From assembly GCF_001949145.1 (NCBI RefSeq), contig NW_019091360.1, positions 4,157,207-4,219,498 on the forward strand: DNA of 62,292 nucleotides, in the 5' to 3' direction. The DNA comes from Acanthaster planci. Lineage: Eukaryota; Echinodermata; Asteroidea; Valvatida; Acanthasteridae. The notes below the pieces were generated by a model. It worked only from the letters and a program-made list of their open reading frames with translations, was not told the DNA's origin and ran no database searches. A program made the translations under genes and the position numbers. Positions 50,427 through 61,293 of this stretch are shown here, one piece after another; the stretch's first letter is position 1; every line of letters starts with the position of its first letter.

Positions 50427-52165
50427 ATGTTTGCTTTCCATCGACCGAAGATTTACCGCAGTATCAACGGCTGTTGCATTTGCAAAGCCAAGTCATCAAG
50501 TTCAAGGTTTACAGGTAAGTTTACTTTCAATTCAGAAATTTAACAGACCTCTAAAAAATTCTCGATATCGCATGTCACATACATCCATAAAATCGTCTGC
50601 ATGGCACTGTTTTTTACACTTATTGTATATCCTTTTCGCAAATTACAGATAGTAAAAAATATGAGAATGAGTTTCAGCTATGTTTCAACCTTGGCGAAGA
50701 CCAGAAACGCGCCGGAGAGATATGTAATGCTTGCGTCCTGCTGATCAAACGATGGAAGAAGTTACCAAAAGGAACAGAGAGAAACTGGAATCATGTGAGG
50801 GTTCTCGATACTTACATTTCTGAGTCTGGCATCTTTCCTAACAGGAGATTGCTAGGTACTCAACCCGTTTTGTTGTAATTTGTTTTCAATTTCACTTTTC
50901 AGATTAACTTTTTTCAGGCTGTCACAATCTGTACTTTTTATTTTTTGTCGAAGGTTGTGGATGCACGAGCTGGTCCGGGAGGCAAAAGTCTCTTGCGGAG
51001 TAAATTAAAGCACACACCAGTCAAATCACCGCAATCAAGTCATGGATGTTGCAACCTGAGGAAACGTAAACATCGAAGTACTGAAGGCATCCGCAAAATG
51101 AGGCTTATGGATAGATTATCACATCCTACCAGAGAGGGTAATTAGGCCTATTCTTTCTTAATTTGTCACCAAGTGGAGGAAGAACGTTAATTCTACCAAT
51201 GAACCCCATTTTCTTGTGATACTTTTATGGTCAATTCAGGAGAATTCTCGTGTTTAATCGTCACGCTCTTCTTAATTGACTGCGTTGAAGTGGATGGAAA
51301 TACCTTGTAACATTGTAAAATTTTGACCTGATCTTTTAAATCTGTGAACTCAAGAATTAATGTTTGTTTGCAGATGCAGATAAAGCGCCGCTGAGTCCAA
51401 CAGCCAGTGAGAGCTCCGTCGATGATCTGGAGGACCTTAGGAGTAGGAATGGTATTGAGATGATGACGGCTAAAGAACGATTCGATCTCCCGCCATCATT
51501 GCAGGCAATAATTGACACGACTTACTGGAAAATGTAAGGCTCAGAAATTGCATATTGTATAATAATTGTTTGAAAGATCGAAAGGGAATTAAAGCCGGTA
51601 ATTTTTAAAGCCATACGTACTCCCAGTGTTTTCTTTGTCACATTAATGGCGCCCATTACTGTCAACTACTTATGAGGGGACGAGGATAGCTACGGAGAGA
51701 GATTAATTTTGGAAGGGTCTCATCAGAACGACTGCATTGTTTGGATCAGGCAACTAGGCACATGACCACCATGCTGAAGCAAAGAATAAAATGTAACTTT
51801 TGTGACTAAAATATCAATCGTGTCTTACCATCGTTCTTTTTTCCTCATATGCCAGGGAGCACATCTGTTGCGGTACTATCTTCAAGGGAAGCAGAGGTGA
51901 GGTACTCATTGAACCCACCCTCTTTAAACCCTGTACATCATGCGCTGTATCTTCGACACCACCCTGCGCCACGTACAAGACGGCCGATGTGAACAGAGAT
52001 GCACGGCCCGACAGCCTGGGTAGCGACGACTCGCTGGATATTTCGGATCGTGAGATGGATGAATGCGCGGCCGACGACGAAACCACGAGTACAGAAGGTG
52101 ACGTGTTGGATTCGCTGATGGGTTTGTCCGGGGTAGCGACACTAAAAAAAGGCGTGGTCGTTTAG
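50427..52165 (+). CDS. SINHCAF: SIN3-HDAC complex-associated factor (FAM60A family), complete
   Basis: Nuclear subunit of the SIN3 histone deacetylase corepressor. Exons 50427-50514, 50649-50794, 50954-51137, 51374-51533, 51856-52165 join in phase to give 295 codons, stop TAG at 52163-52165. The N-terminus MFAFHRPKIYRSINGCCICK and cysteine pairs at residues 16-19 and 55-58 (GEICNACVLL) match the family's putative zinc-binding module, followed by KRWKKLP and NWNHVVDARAGP (about residues 63-84). The C-terminal conserved block is TYWK (about 189-192), then ICCGTIFKGSRGEVLIE and LFKPC (to about 219). The middle is basic and Ser-rich. A 76-residue acidic tail after LFKPC is longer than in the human protein (221 residues in total). 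The start is fixed by homology, although the frame is open upstream. Downstream it converges on TSPO. Confidence 0.95.
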
Positions 52166-54003
52166 GGTGTGGTCAAACGGTAGGAGCTTGATAAGTGCAT
52201 TAGAGTTCACAGCAGAAACTCTAAGTCTAGAACATTTCGTTCCAAGCATTAAACTTGAGTTTTCGAAAAGCAGTTTTCTGCAATTGTGATGTAAACAAAT
52301 TCAAAAGAAAATAACAAAAATCATGAAATAATATGGACAAAATCAGAGGATTAGCAGCTGATATCCATGAATTGGCAACTCGCGCACATTACAAAATTAA
52401 AAAGCATTCCATTTTTATACTTAAAACAATTCCTTGTCCCAGTGCTTCCAACGTTATAAGACTACCTCCAAAACTAAGATGCAATTTCTTTGAAAAGTTA
52501 CAACCACTAAACAGCACCTGAACAGCAGAAAATGCGATTATTCCTTTCAAACTTGTATTTTTCATCAGTACAAGTTAGATTTGATTAACTTATTCATTTG
52601 TCGAATGGGGTCGACACTACTTCAATCGTACATTAAAATGAAAAGGTTACACTCAGTTTAAATGACTCAGTGAAACTCCCAACCGTTATTAACAGTCCAT
52701 GCATTTGTAGTTTGATTCATTTTTTTTTAAAGATTTGCCTTACAAAGGTTCCTTCTATGCAGGAAAACCTTGTGCTTTTTGAAAGCCGCGGTGCACTTGA
52801 ACCCGACAATCAGCCAAAAACTAATACATGTCGAAAAAAACATTCTGCCATTTTTCCAAATGACTCATTGTGCTGTAAAATATGAGGGTCATTCCATAGG
52901 GTGTACATATATATTTATTAGATGTTAACTAAAATTAACAAATAAGACTGATTTGGGGGGGGGGTCCAGACAAACAATGTCAGTGTTTTAAGAGGCTCCA
53001 ATGATGTAGCTTGCTGAGTTTGACCCAAAAAGCAGTGGAGCCAATATTCATGTCACAACTCACATCAAATGTTGCCTATGATTTACTTTTCTGTAGAAAT
53101 CTTAGTGCCTCCATCATAGACAAATCAACTACTGATGGACACATGTATTTATAAGGTCATAATATGCAATGAGATATATGTTTGTGGTGCTGTATATAAG
53201 CTTTGTATGAAAAGTGTCATGTTGTTACTGTGCATGTGAGCGTGGTTCAGTTCATAGCACACAACGGGGGAAGAGTGTACACATTTAAAACAATGGCAAC
53301 AATAATTGAATGTTGTTTACCAGTGGAGGTAGAACTGATGTTTCTCTATGTAAATCACTTATGCAAGCTGCTTATGTGTTTACTATGTTTATTACTGAAG
53401 TATGGTGCCGCATTGTGTGCGTAATGTATCTTTGTAGTCAGTATTTGTATTCCAGTAAAGTGATTTGTCAACTATTAAAAGTACAGTCAACAAAGATTTA
53501 TACAATCAGTACCTTTCTCAATTGCTTTCATTCAAGAAATTTTAACAAAACTTTCTTCATAACTAATGCTAAAAAGGGAAAGTGCACACTTGTACACATA
53601 TTCCTCAAGATTGGAAATTCTACAAGAAGCTCATTAAAAAACCACAATGCACCTTTAGAAATGAGATACAAATTATATAAACTTCATACGCTAAACATTT
53701 TTATATAAAATTCCTTTTTACATTGTTGATTACTTCTTGGTAAACATTTCAAATCAGCAGTCTGATAAGATGCATAGCTAACTGGCATTTGTCATGACTG
53801 ACTTGATCTGGTCCCTCTTGGATTCTCATAGGCAATGCATTCAACTTTGAAGTTTTATAGTTAAACTTATTACATAGAATTTCACAACAAATGTCAAGAA
53901 AATGATAGCCAGTAGTATTGAGGCAGCAGAATCAATGGCGATGGTCACTGGTCTGCTTATGAAGAAGTATCACAATGAAGAATTCACATTTTTGTGACTA
54001 TAC
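52166..54003. other. SINHCAF 3' UTR and intergenic DNA
   Basis: AT-rich, no gene recognised. GGGTCATTCCATAGGG at about 52887 resembles the end of the 44940-45180 MITE but lacks a partner end. A ten-base G run lies at about 52947. Confidence 0.4.
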
Positions 54004-54179
54004 AATACGGCCGTTTCACAATAGTGCGCCACCAAGAGTTTGCAACGCGTTGGCCAATCACAATGTGCGAAATTTGTCAACCCAATGCACGTTTGAAAAT
54101 GGTCGACAAATTTCGTGCGTTATGGTTGGCCAGCGTGTTGCAAACTCTTGGTGGTGCACTATTGTGAATCGTCCGTATT
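54004..54179. mobile_element. 176-bp near-perfect palindrome
   Basis: The left arm (54004 to about 54079) and right arm (about 54105-54179) are inverted copies: landmarks AATACGG, TTCACAATAGTGC, CACCAAGAGTTTGCAAC and GAAATTTGTC recur in reverse complement. The loop is about 25 bases. It lies between the 3' ends of SINHCAF and TSPO. It may be a foldback MITE; if transcribed it would form a long hairpin RNA. No clear target duplication. Confidence 0.75.
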
Positions 54180-54933
54180 CAAATCACATTTCCCAAACAA
54201 AGCGCTGTAGGATGTTGTGTTACTGTGAAGCAGAATCTACACTGGAATGCAATATGGTCCTTCTTGAGGAATGACAACTTGACATGCTATTGAGGACATG
54301 CTGGAATCCCAAGCCCTTTTGCAATAAACAGACCTATTGCTGCATCAACCACAAGAGGGCACTCTTTACCTGCTAATAATATATATTGGAGGAATGGAAC
54401 AACAACATACATATATATGTCATTAATATTTGCATATGCATGAGTAATTTCTAAGTGACATGCACATACCCAGAGCATCTTGAGTAGGAACCAGGTGTAT
54501 GACAACAGAGATGACTAAGCTTTTATTTTCATTGCCAGTAAAGGCGTACTTATCAATTCCACAGCCTTTTGCCAAATCAGCTTGAATTCCCATCCAACTC
54601 TTCTCATCATGTCCAATCTGAACATTGTTCATAGTACTTCAGACGATCTGGTTATAATTCCCACTAAAAGTATTCAATCCGGTGAAAAATCTCAGCAGAT
54701 CTCAAACTACGAGTCTAACGTTCCTGAAGCTAACTTACAGATAATGCAGCAAACGTGAATTTATGCAATTGTATTGGAAAATAGAACATCTAGAATCTTA
54801 GCAGCTCATCTGATGGGGAACAACTCTGCACTAAAACAGCATTTCTACATTTAGCCAATGACAGAGCAGGTGTTTCAGATCACAGCTTTAATCTACCTCA
54901 GAAGCCACTGCGACACAAATGCCCCTGACTTTC
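54180..54933. other. Intergenic DNA / TSPO 3' UTR
   Basis: No gene recognised on either strand. Two overlapping minus-strand frames near 54290-54630 have no family motif. Confidence 0.4.
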
Positions 54934-57150
54934 TTAAGACTGCTTGTCCTTGTTCAGGATCCAGACACCAATGTTGAGAGTAGAAGCAAGGCTTATCCAG
55001 CCCAGCAATGGGAAGAGAAGCTTGCTAGCTGTCTGATTAATTGGCCAGAACAGGTATGTAGTCACACCTGTCACCCCAAGGTACATCAGAATCTCTATGG
55101 CAGCCTGTGTGAAAAAGAGAAAAGCCAAGTGAACAGCTCATCTGTAGTGTGAATGTAATGGTTAACCAAGCACAACCTAGCCAATCTATGGAAGCCTGTT
55201 TGAAAATGACAAAAGACTAGGCCTCTACAGTAATAAGCAAATCTACTGGTGGAATTTTCACAAGAACTCTCAGTCTACAGTTGGGAGCTAATAGAAAGTG
55301 AAGCAACTGATGTTGGTCTTTAGCAATATCCGAAACAGTATACATGAAAACATTCTAAAGGCCCTGTACTAGGTGTCACTATGCTTTGGATCCTTAATGT
55401 ATGCCAACTGTGGTCATCACAGGCTTCCTGTGAGGTCTGGTAGGATGATACCAGGACTCGAATTTTGACGTTTCTTGGAGGGGGGATTACCATTTTGGCC
55501 TCAGGAATGGGATATTTTAAGGAGCACTGAGGCAAACAACAGGGGCAACGAGGCCACACCTTTTACAGAGAAAAGGCACTGAGGCCAAGATGTGAAATAT
55601 TCTGCAAAACAAGTTTTAAAAAGGAAACATAAGAAAAATAGTGTTTTATGTGCTCAAGCTATCATAATTAAATATGGTTTGTAGGCCTACATGCATGTTT
55701 TTGACAAAACAACCTCTTACAGGATGTAACATGCAGATTTTCTAACAAAGCATTTTTAATTAGACAAAATTAAATCATACAAAAGGATTCCAGAAAATTA
55801 AAAAAAGAAAACTTCTTTTGTTTCCATTTTGAAACACCTTTTTCACTAGCACAGCGCGAGCATACCAACCATATCCCCCTGCATGGCAAAGTTGACCGAC
55901 CCATTAGGCCACATAAAAATCAGTTACGCACATATAGTTGAGTGTGCGATGTGCTGCATACGTGCTCTGAAACGAGGAAAAAAATATAGACAATAGACCT
56001 AGCCATAGCTCTGGAAAGCCCTTTTGGACACGGCCTAAGTCTCATGTCTACCCATACATCGGCGAAGCTGCTGCACATTATGCCAGGCTAGGATGGCTGG
56101 CTGCCACGCAACTACAAATGCTTGCAGCAAGAAGAACAGAGCTGCAGGACAAGCTACAGGCACGTTAATGAGCTGTACCCAAACAAGCCAGATATGGTGC
56201 AGTGCAGCCAGGTCTGCTGGCTCAGCTGGCCTGGCCATGCACCCACGTGGCATGAAGACGATCGTGCACTGCAGACCGCACCACGAAATATATTTACATG
56301 AATTAGAGGTGGGAAACATATGGGAAAAAAAGGGTATTGTTTCAAGGGGCACCACTGCTAGGTAAAATGGGTAACGCGGCCGACAAAGTGGAAATTTTCT
56401 GGGCACCGTGGCCAATTGTAAGGGCACCGAATGCTATGGCTACAGCGGCTGAGGTAAAATTTGAGCCTCGTGATACCATTTGTCGGCAATTTTGATAAGC
56501 CTTACCAGGCCTTTGAGGTGGTACTGAAAGAAAAGTGGGGTCCAAATCCAGTTGAGAGCCAGTGATGCACCGTACATTCCAAGAGGAACCATAGCACCGT
56601 CAAATCCACCTGCAAAAAAATGAACATGCTACTTTCATCTTCCTCTCCACTAAAACAACAACAACGCTTACACTGTTCGTGAAACCTTCACTGGAAACTA
56701 ACATCGATTAAAAAATAAACTTATTTGTAACATCCTTCTGCATGAAACCAGTTATGAAACACAACTTGAAAAAGGTTAGATTTGGTTTAAGAGATAGTCT
56801 GTGTTATTTGTTGTCACACAATATCAGTAAAAGTGGCTGCAGGGATTAACAGGAAGAGACTGACAAGATGGTGATGAGTGGGGGGGCAGGTGTCAGGGTT
56901 ACAGTATGAGGTAATATCTTGCCATACCTCCATCTCGCCACACCAGATATGAAGCATATCCCATGGTGCCATATAGGTAGGTCCACATCGGTCCAAACAC
57001 CCACTTGGGTGGATTCCAAGGAACTTTCTTGAGTTGATCATACCACTTCATATTCTCTGAACCTTTTTTCCCTGTGATCCTAGCTCCCACGAACCCTCCT
57101 GTGAAAGGCAGGGCCACAGCACCAAAAATACGAGCCCATTCCACCGACAT
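54934..57150 (-). CDS. TSPO: Translocator protein (TSPO/peripheral benzodiazepine receptor family), complete
   Basis: Five-helix outer mitochondrial membrane protein that binds cholesterol and porphyrins. Coding exons in order 56928-57150, 56506-56609, 54934-55104, all GT-AG and in phase, give 165 codons (human TSPO has 169). The start MSVEWARIFGAVALPF is preceded in the same exon by 23 bases of 5' UTR from an acceptor at 57174-57175. Family hallmarks: KWYDQLKKVPWNPPKWVFGP (residues about 38-57), MWTYLYGTMGYASYLVW, PLGMYGASLALNWIWTPLFF, and the last helix with PLLGWISLASTLNIGVW. The C-terminal cholesterol-recognition (CRAC) segment is unusual: the central Tyr of the mammalian protein is Ile154 (codon 54970-54972), and the following Arg is Ile158. 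Introns are about 0.3 and 1.4 kb. Confidence 0.95.
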
Positions 57151-57175
57151 TGTTACTTTGAAATAAGCAATGCCT

Positions 57176-59215
57176 AAAACAAAAAAGGGAAACATCTCCA
57201 CACTTATTAAAGTAGCCTTGGAAAGAGTTCCCTACATTGACATTGCTTGAAACTCTTTGAAAAAACCCTATTGAAAGAGAAATTTTAAGTACAGTACTTC
57301 CTAAATAAACACTTCAATTTTCCCTCCTAAATTTGACATTTAGGACATTTTATCTCTTCCTGAAGGCTGATATACAAGTAAACTAGATAGGTTTGCGGTA
57401 GCACTGTGGATATATCTCTTTTTGAGCATGCAGGGTTCTGAAGAGCAAAATTAGTGATATCTGCATATTACTGTAGCTCACTGAAATGCACAATTTCAAA
57501 GTAGCACTGAGGAAGTATTTACTCCAGCTTAGCTAGTCTTAATTTGGCTCATTTTCAGTAATTACTAAGAGGTAAAGTGACTTCAGCTGGGAGCAAACAC
57601 GATACTGTTTAAAACAATCTGGCCCACGCCCTCACCTAGGCCTATCATGGGGCCTATCATGTGCACACGTGCGTCATTTTTAAGAATACTTCATCTTCAC
57701 ACACACAAAATAGGCATGAGACAGACGTGTACACGTGTGAGCATTCACTGTTGGTACTTATATCTTAGCAAGTTTGTGAACTGTTTGCTGAACGTTTAAA
57801 ACTATAAAATTTAGAGCTCTGATACTAGTATTACTGGTTCACAAGTTCGACATGATTCAGGGCGTGCAAGCCCAGGCCTACACTTCTTGAATGAGTAGGT
57901 TTTGCGCGCAGATACAGCTGGTTAATTAAGCACAAGCAACGTTCCGTCTTGAAAAGGGGAAGAACTGGCGTTGGCACTAAAAACGTGGAGACTAGCCAGC
58001 TCCTATAAAATTTGGAGGACCATAGGAGGACGCAGGATCAGGCCACGAAGCTATTAAAATCGAGCACTTACCACCTGACACAAACACTCAGTTCGGGCAA
58101 AATCTATACTTGCTCAGTCATTCAGTTATTCCTTAACCTGGCACGGTAACCTGCCGCCTACGTCGTAGCACGATATACATGTACATGTACACGTTCATAA
58201 GTTTGCAAAAAAGCGGGGCCTGACTGAATTGTTGGGTTTACGTAAGATAGCCGTTGCCAAGGACTTCAGCGTGTTGGGCTGTGGCTAGCGCTTGGGGTCG
58301 ATATTCTTCAACAGGGGACGCACGTTTCAAAATTTTATTTGATTTATTTGCCTTTCCACGTACTTGATTTAACTAGTAATAAAGAATAAATGTATATGCA
58401 TTAACAAGTCGATAACAATGAAAAAATAATGTACTTAAGATATCAAAACTATGGCTACATAACATAAAACATTTGTGGAAATTTAGCAGGGATGAAAATC
58501 AAAAAAAGTTTTAAAAAGTTAGTTTTATTGCCTTATTGCGATTGAAAAGTTTATTTTATCAATCCTCAAAAACATGAATGGATACAAAAAGCTCAATACA
58601 GCTCGATACTTTTTCTTTCCAGTAGCTTCGGTTATTTTGTAAAATTTAATTCGTTTCGGACAAACTTTTTGTAGGAAATTCGTAACAAAATTAGAATTTT
58701 GAAAAGATCCAGTAGGTGACTTGTAACAATGCGGATCTGTTCGTGATTGTGTGAATTGTTTGAAGAGTATTCAATGAACGCGAATTTCAGGAAGGGCATC
58801 AATCGGGTATATATCTATATACCATTTATTGGCCTATCTGAAGCTTTGGGGGCTTTTTACAAACCTATAAAAGGAAGGAAAAAAGACAGAAAAATCGTCT
58901 TCTCTTATTACCTCCCCAAAAGGCTCTGGGGGTGCCGGGTGGCCCTGGTTCCCCCCCATCGAGTCTTGCTCCTTTGTTCCTGAGTGGTGCTCAAAGTGCT
59001 TTGCATCACGGTACACATTTTGATTCCTCCATGGTTCAACCGTATAGTAAAAAGAAAAGTCCAACCCTACATGTACAGTGTACATGTCCGTACTACTCGG
59101 TCGTCACACACGAGAGTCCTGGCAGCTTTCGCTCCCACGCAGTAGACTTGTTGAAGACGTTGTTGTGTTGTTGATACGCAAGAGGGCGCTCACAAGACAG
59201 GTAGCTGGAACCACA
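57176..59215. other. TSPO upstream region and intergenic DNA
   Basis: Presumably contains a TSPO non-coding first exon (an acceptor precedes its first coding exon), most likely in the more GC-balanced stretch 57900-58250, but I cannot fix it. ACATGTACATGTAC runs lie near 58170. No other gene recognised up to the candidate exon at 59216. Confidence 0.4.
59181..59190 (+). promoter_or_regulatory. AGAGGGCGCT motif 26 bp upstream of a candidate start codon
   Basis: Exact copy of the recurrent 10-mer described at 16572. Its place just before the ATG at 59216 fits a promoter-proximal or insulator role, which is inferred only. Confidence 0.3.
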
Positions 59216-59296
59216 ATGGAGCTATTAAACATGGCACCACAGACAGGCTATTTATTATGTCTATGGCAAAAGAAATACCCAGAACTGGAAACTATT
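59216..59296 (+). CDS. Candidate first coding exon of an unidentified gene
   Basis: ATG in good context (ACCACAATGG) opens 27 codons beginning MELLNMAPQTGYLLCLWQKK and rich in Leu and aromatic residues, ending in phase 0 at a strong donor, ATT then GTAAGA. Codon content looks protein-like, but I do not recognise the family. Eight bases after the donor GT the probable LTR of a Ty3/gypsy element begins, so the rest of the gene, if real, lies beyond the insertion and outside the window. Alternatively the exon belongs to a transcript that splices into the retroelement: an acceptor-like TTCTCTCCTTTTCAG ends at 59534 and would continue in the gag frame. It could also be a chance frame. Confidence 0.35.
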
Positions 59297-59304
59297 GTAA
59301 GAGG

Positions 59305-59577
59305 TGTGCCCCCTTTTTTGTTTACTAGTCCCCTTAAAATTTTACTCTTTATTGTTTTCTTTCTTTTGTGTGATACACCCCAACCACTTTTTGTTTTTGC
59401 TTTTGGAGTTTCAACTTGGTTTAGACCACTGGATGGGGTGGTGCGCTGGTCTGGGTGGTGTGGTCCAGCATGTTTCAGTGCTGTACCGTTCACTACCTAT
59501 TCCAACCACCTTGTCTGTGTTCTCTCCTTTTCAGCCTGCCAGCAGTCAAGGGTCACAAGCCCCCCACCCCCATTACA
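59305..59577 (+). repeat. Probable 5' LTR
   Basis: Begins TGTGCCCCC and ends ATTACA, 273 bp, two bases before the primer-binding site. T-rich in its first half. Without the 3' LTR for comparison the boundaries are tentative. Confidence 0.4.
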
Positions 59578-59579
59578 CG

Positions 59580-59595
59580 TGTCAGAAGTGGGATT
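59580..59595 (+). other. Primer-binding site matching tRNA-Leu
   Basis: TGTCAGAAGTGGGATT is complementary to the 3' acceptor/T-stem end of animal leucine tRNA (the CAG type ends ...AATCCCACTTCTGACA before CCA). The TGG expected to pair with the tRNA CCA end reads ACG here (59577-59579), another sign of decay or an offset LTR boundary. Confidence 0.6.
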
Positions 59596-60032
59596 GTTGG
59601 CAACTACATCATGGAAGGAGAGAATATGTGGTTAATGGTGGAGCTGCACCGGCACCTGCAGCCCACCACATCAGCTTCGTGCCAATTGACTTTAAGGTCA
59701 ATGTCTTTGCTGGGTTTAGGCAGAGCGTCAATGATCCTACCGTTGAGGATTGGGTTGAAGATATGCGGTCGCTGTTAAAGACCTGGAACACACCGATTGA
59801 CCAGCAGTCCCAAGTGCTGATCAAGTATTTGGGAGGGGAGGCGAAACGAGAGGTGCTGGTCATGCCGGAGGAGGAGCGACGTCGGGCAGACGACATTTTT
59901 GCTCGACATCTAGACACCTATGGAGACAAGGTACCCGCCGCGACGCTCCTGCAGATGTTTCACAGCAGGAGACAGAAGCCTACAGAGACACTGAGTTCTC
60001 GCTGGCATTGCAGGAAATCCTTGGGAGGCTGA
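59595..60032 (+). pseudogene. gag: gag, 5' part (frame 0)
   Basis: Capsid-precursor region of the Ty3/gypsy element: the frame reads through HHISFVPIDFKVNVFAGF and VEDWVEDMRSLLKTW, typical of retrotransposon Gag capsid segments. No ATG lies in this frame between the PBS and residue-like position 59760, so the natural start is lost or supplied from upstream. The frame runs off into non-Gag residues after about 59990 and stops at 60030-60032; similarity continues in another frame (next entry). Annotated as a broken copy. Confidence 0.75.
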
Positions 60033-60505
60033 GACAACGAGATCCAGAAGCTGTCAACCGGCCTGATCAACTCCTGAGGGACCGATTTGTCACCGGTTTA
60101 GACAACGCCGAGGTCCAGCGCATTCTGAAGATGGAACTCCGCAGGAGGCCAGACATGTCCTTCCGGGACGTTACCAGCGATGTCCTTCAATTGCCTGCTG
60201 AAAGAGGAGAAGATGCCGGCGTGAAGGCTGCCAGTGTCCCCCAGGCCCGCTCCCCGATGCAGATCCTCCAGGCCACCCTTGAGAGGCCTGTCCAGCAGCA
60301 ACGGGAGATGGCAGAGATGATGGCAGCCATGAGGTTGGAATTAAACCAGCTTCGTTCCAACTCCTCATCTGCCAATGTAAGGAGACTACCGAGACGGCAA
60401 CCCAGATGGGACGACCAAGGAAACCCGATCTGCTTGAGATGCGACAAGCCCGGGCACATGGCGAAGGAGTGTGACACCAGGCAACGACTGGCTCCGTTAA
60501 ACTAG
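59990..60505 (+). pseudogene. gag: gag, 3' part with zinc knuckle (frame 2)
   Basis: Continues the capsid and nucleocapsid region in a second frame to TAG at 60503-60505. It contains one CCHC zinc knuckle, CLRCDKPGHMAKEC (60431-60472, C-x2-C-x4-H-x4-C), preceded by a coiled, Arg/Gln-rich linker. The 3' end overlaps the protease frame by about 25 bases or more; such a gag/pol overlap with a -1 shift is a normal arrangement in many elements, unlike the internal break at about 59990. Confidence 0.8.
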
Positions 60506-61293
60506 AATGTTCCAGTGTCGAGGGCCAGACACTGGAACACTCTAGTAAGGCCGTCGGGGATTGCCTCTACATCGATGTTGTTCTGGGAGGTCAGGAGGTC
60601 ACCTGTCTTCTGGACACTGGGTCCCAGGTTTCTACACTACCATATGAGGTCTTCAGGGAATACTTCCAGACTAACATCGAGGAGAGTAGCCTCGCAAACC
60701 CTTACATCCGTTTAGTAGCCGCCAATGGCCTGCAGATCCCATACCAAGGCGTGGTAGAGCTAGATGTGTACTTGATAGGCCGTCAGGTTGAGCAGGCGGT
60801 CTTTTTCATTCTCAAGCCGACTGAGACCCCAACCAGACCAATTCTTGGTATGAACGTGCTGCAGAGCTGTCAAGATTTGCTTTTCAAGGAGTCAGCGTCT
60901 TTCTTCTCAAGAATGATGCAGACAGAGCCTCGGTCCCGGCGCTCCAGGCCACCATCTGATATCGTCTGTGCAGCCAACCAGCGCCCCATAGTAATACCTG
61001 CCGGCACAGAAATGGTCATCCCTGGGCGATGCCACCCCTCTTATGTGCATGAGAGTGCAGTCCTGATTGAGCCAACCCCTGCGAAGTTCCTGCCCAAACA
61101 TCTCGTGATTGCCAAGAGGGTCTGTACAACCACAAAGGGCCTTGTTCCTGTTCAAGTAGCCAACCCTAATCAGTGGGATGTCAAGGCACACAGTGGAATG
61201 AGGCTAGCACAAATGAGTGGTGTGACTGAAGTGCTGAAGAGTGCACCATCTGTGGACAAGCTGGAGTTGGTCGAGCTGGGGTTACTGAGGTGA
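60481..61293 (+). pseudogene. pol: pol, aspartic protease region (frame 1)
   Basis: Open frame from about 60481 (no stop upstream until the gag overlap) to TGA at 61291-61293. Retropepsin hallmark LLDTGSQVSTLP, catalytic Asp codon 60613-60615, and downstream ILGMNVLQ matching the second conserved retropepsin block. The remaining 130 or so codons are the protease-to-RT linker. The frame closes before reverse transcriptase, whose N-terminal part continues in frame 0, so the copy is interrupted near 61280. Confidence 0.85.

Noticed and set aside
53310-53708. 132-codon plus-strand frame downstream of SINHCAF
   Set aside because: Biased Ile/Leu/Lys composition expected from AT-rich DNA; no domain and no splice partner.
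56035-56427. 130-codon minus-strand frame inside TSPO intron
   Set aside because: TSPO exons on either side join in phase without it, and it shows no TSPO or other family motif.
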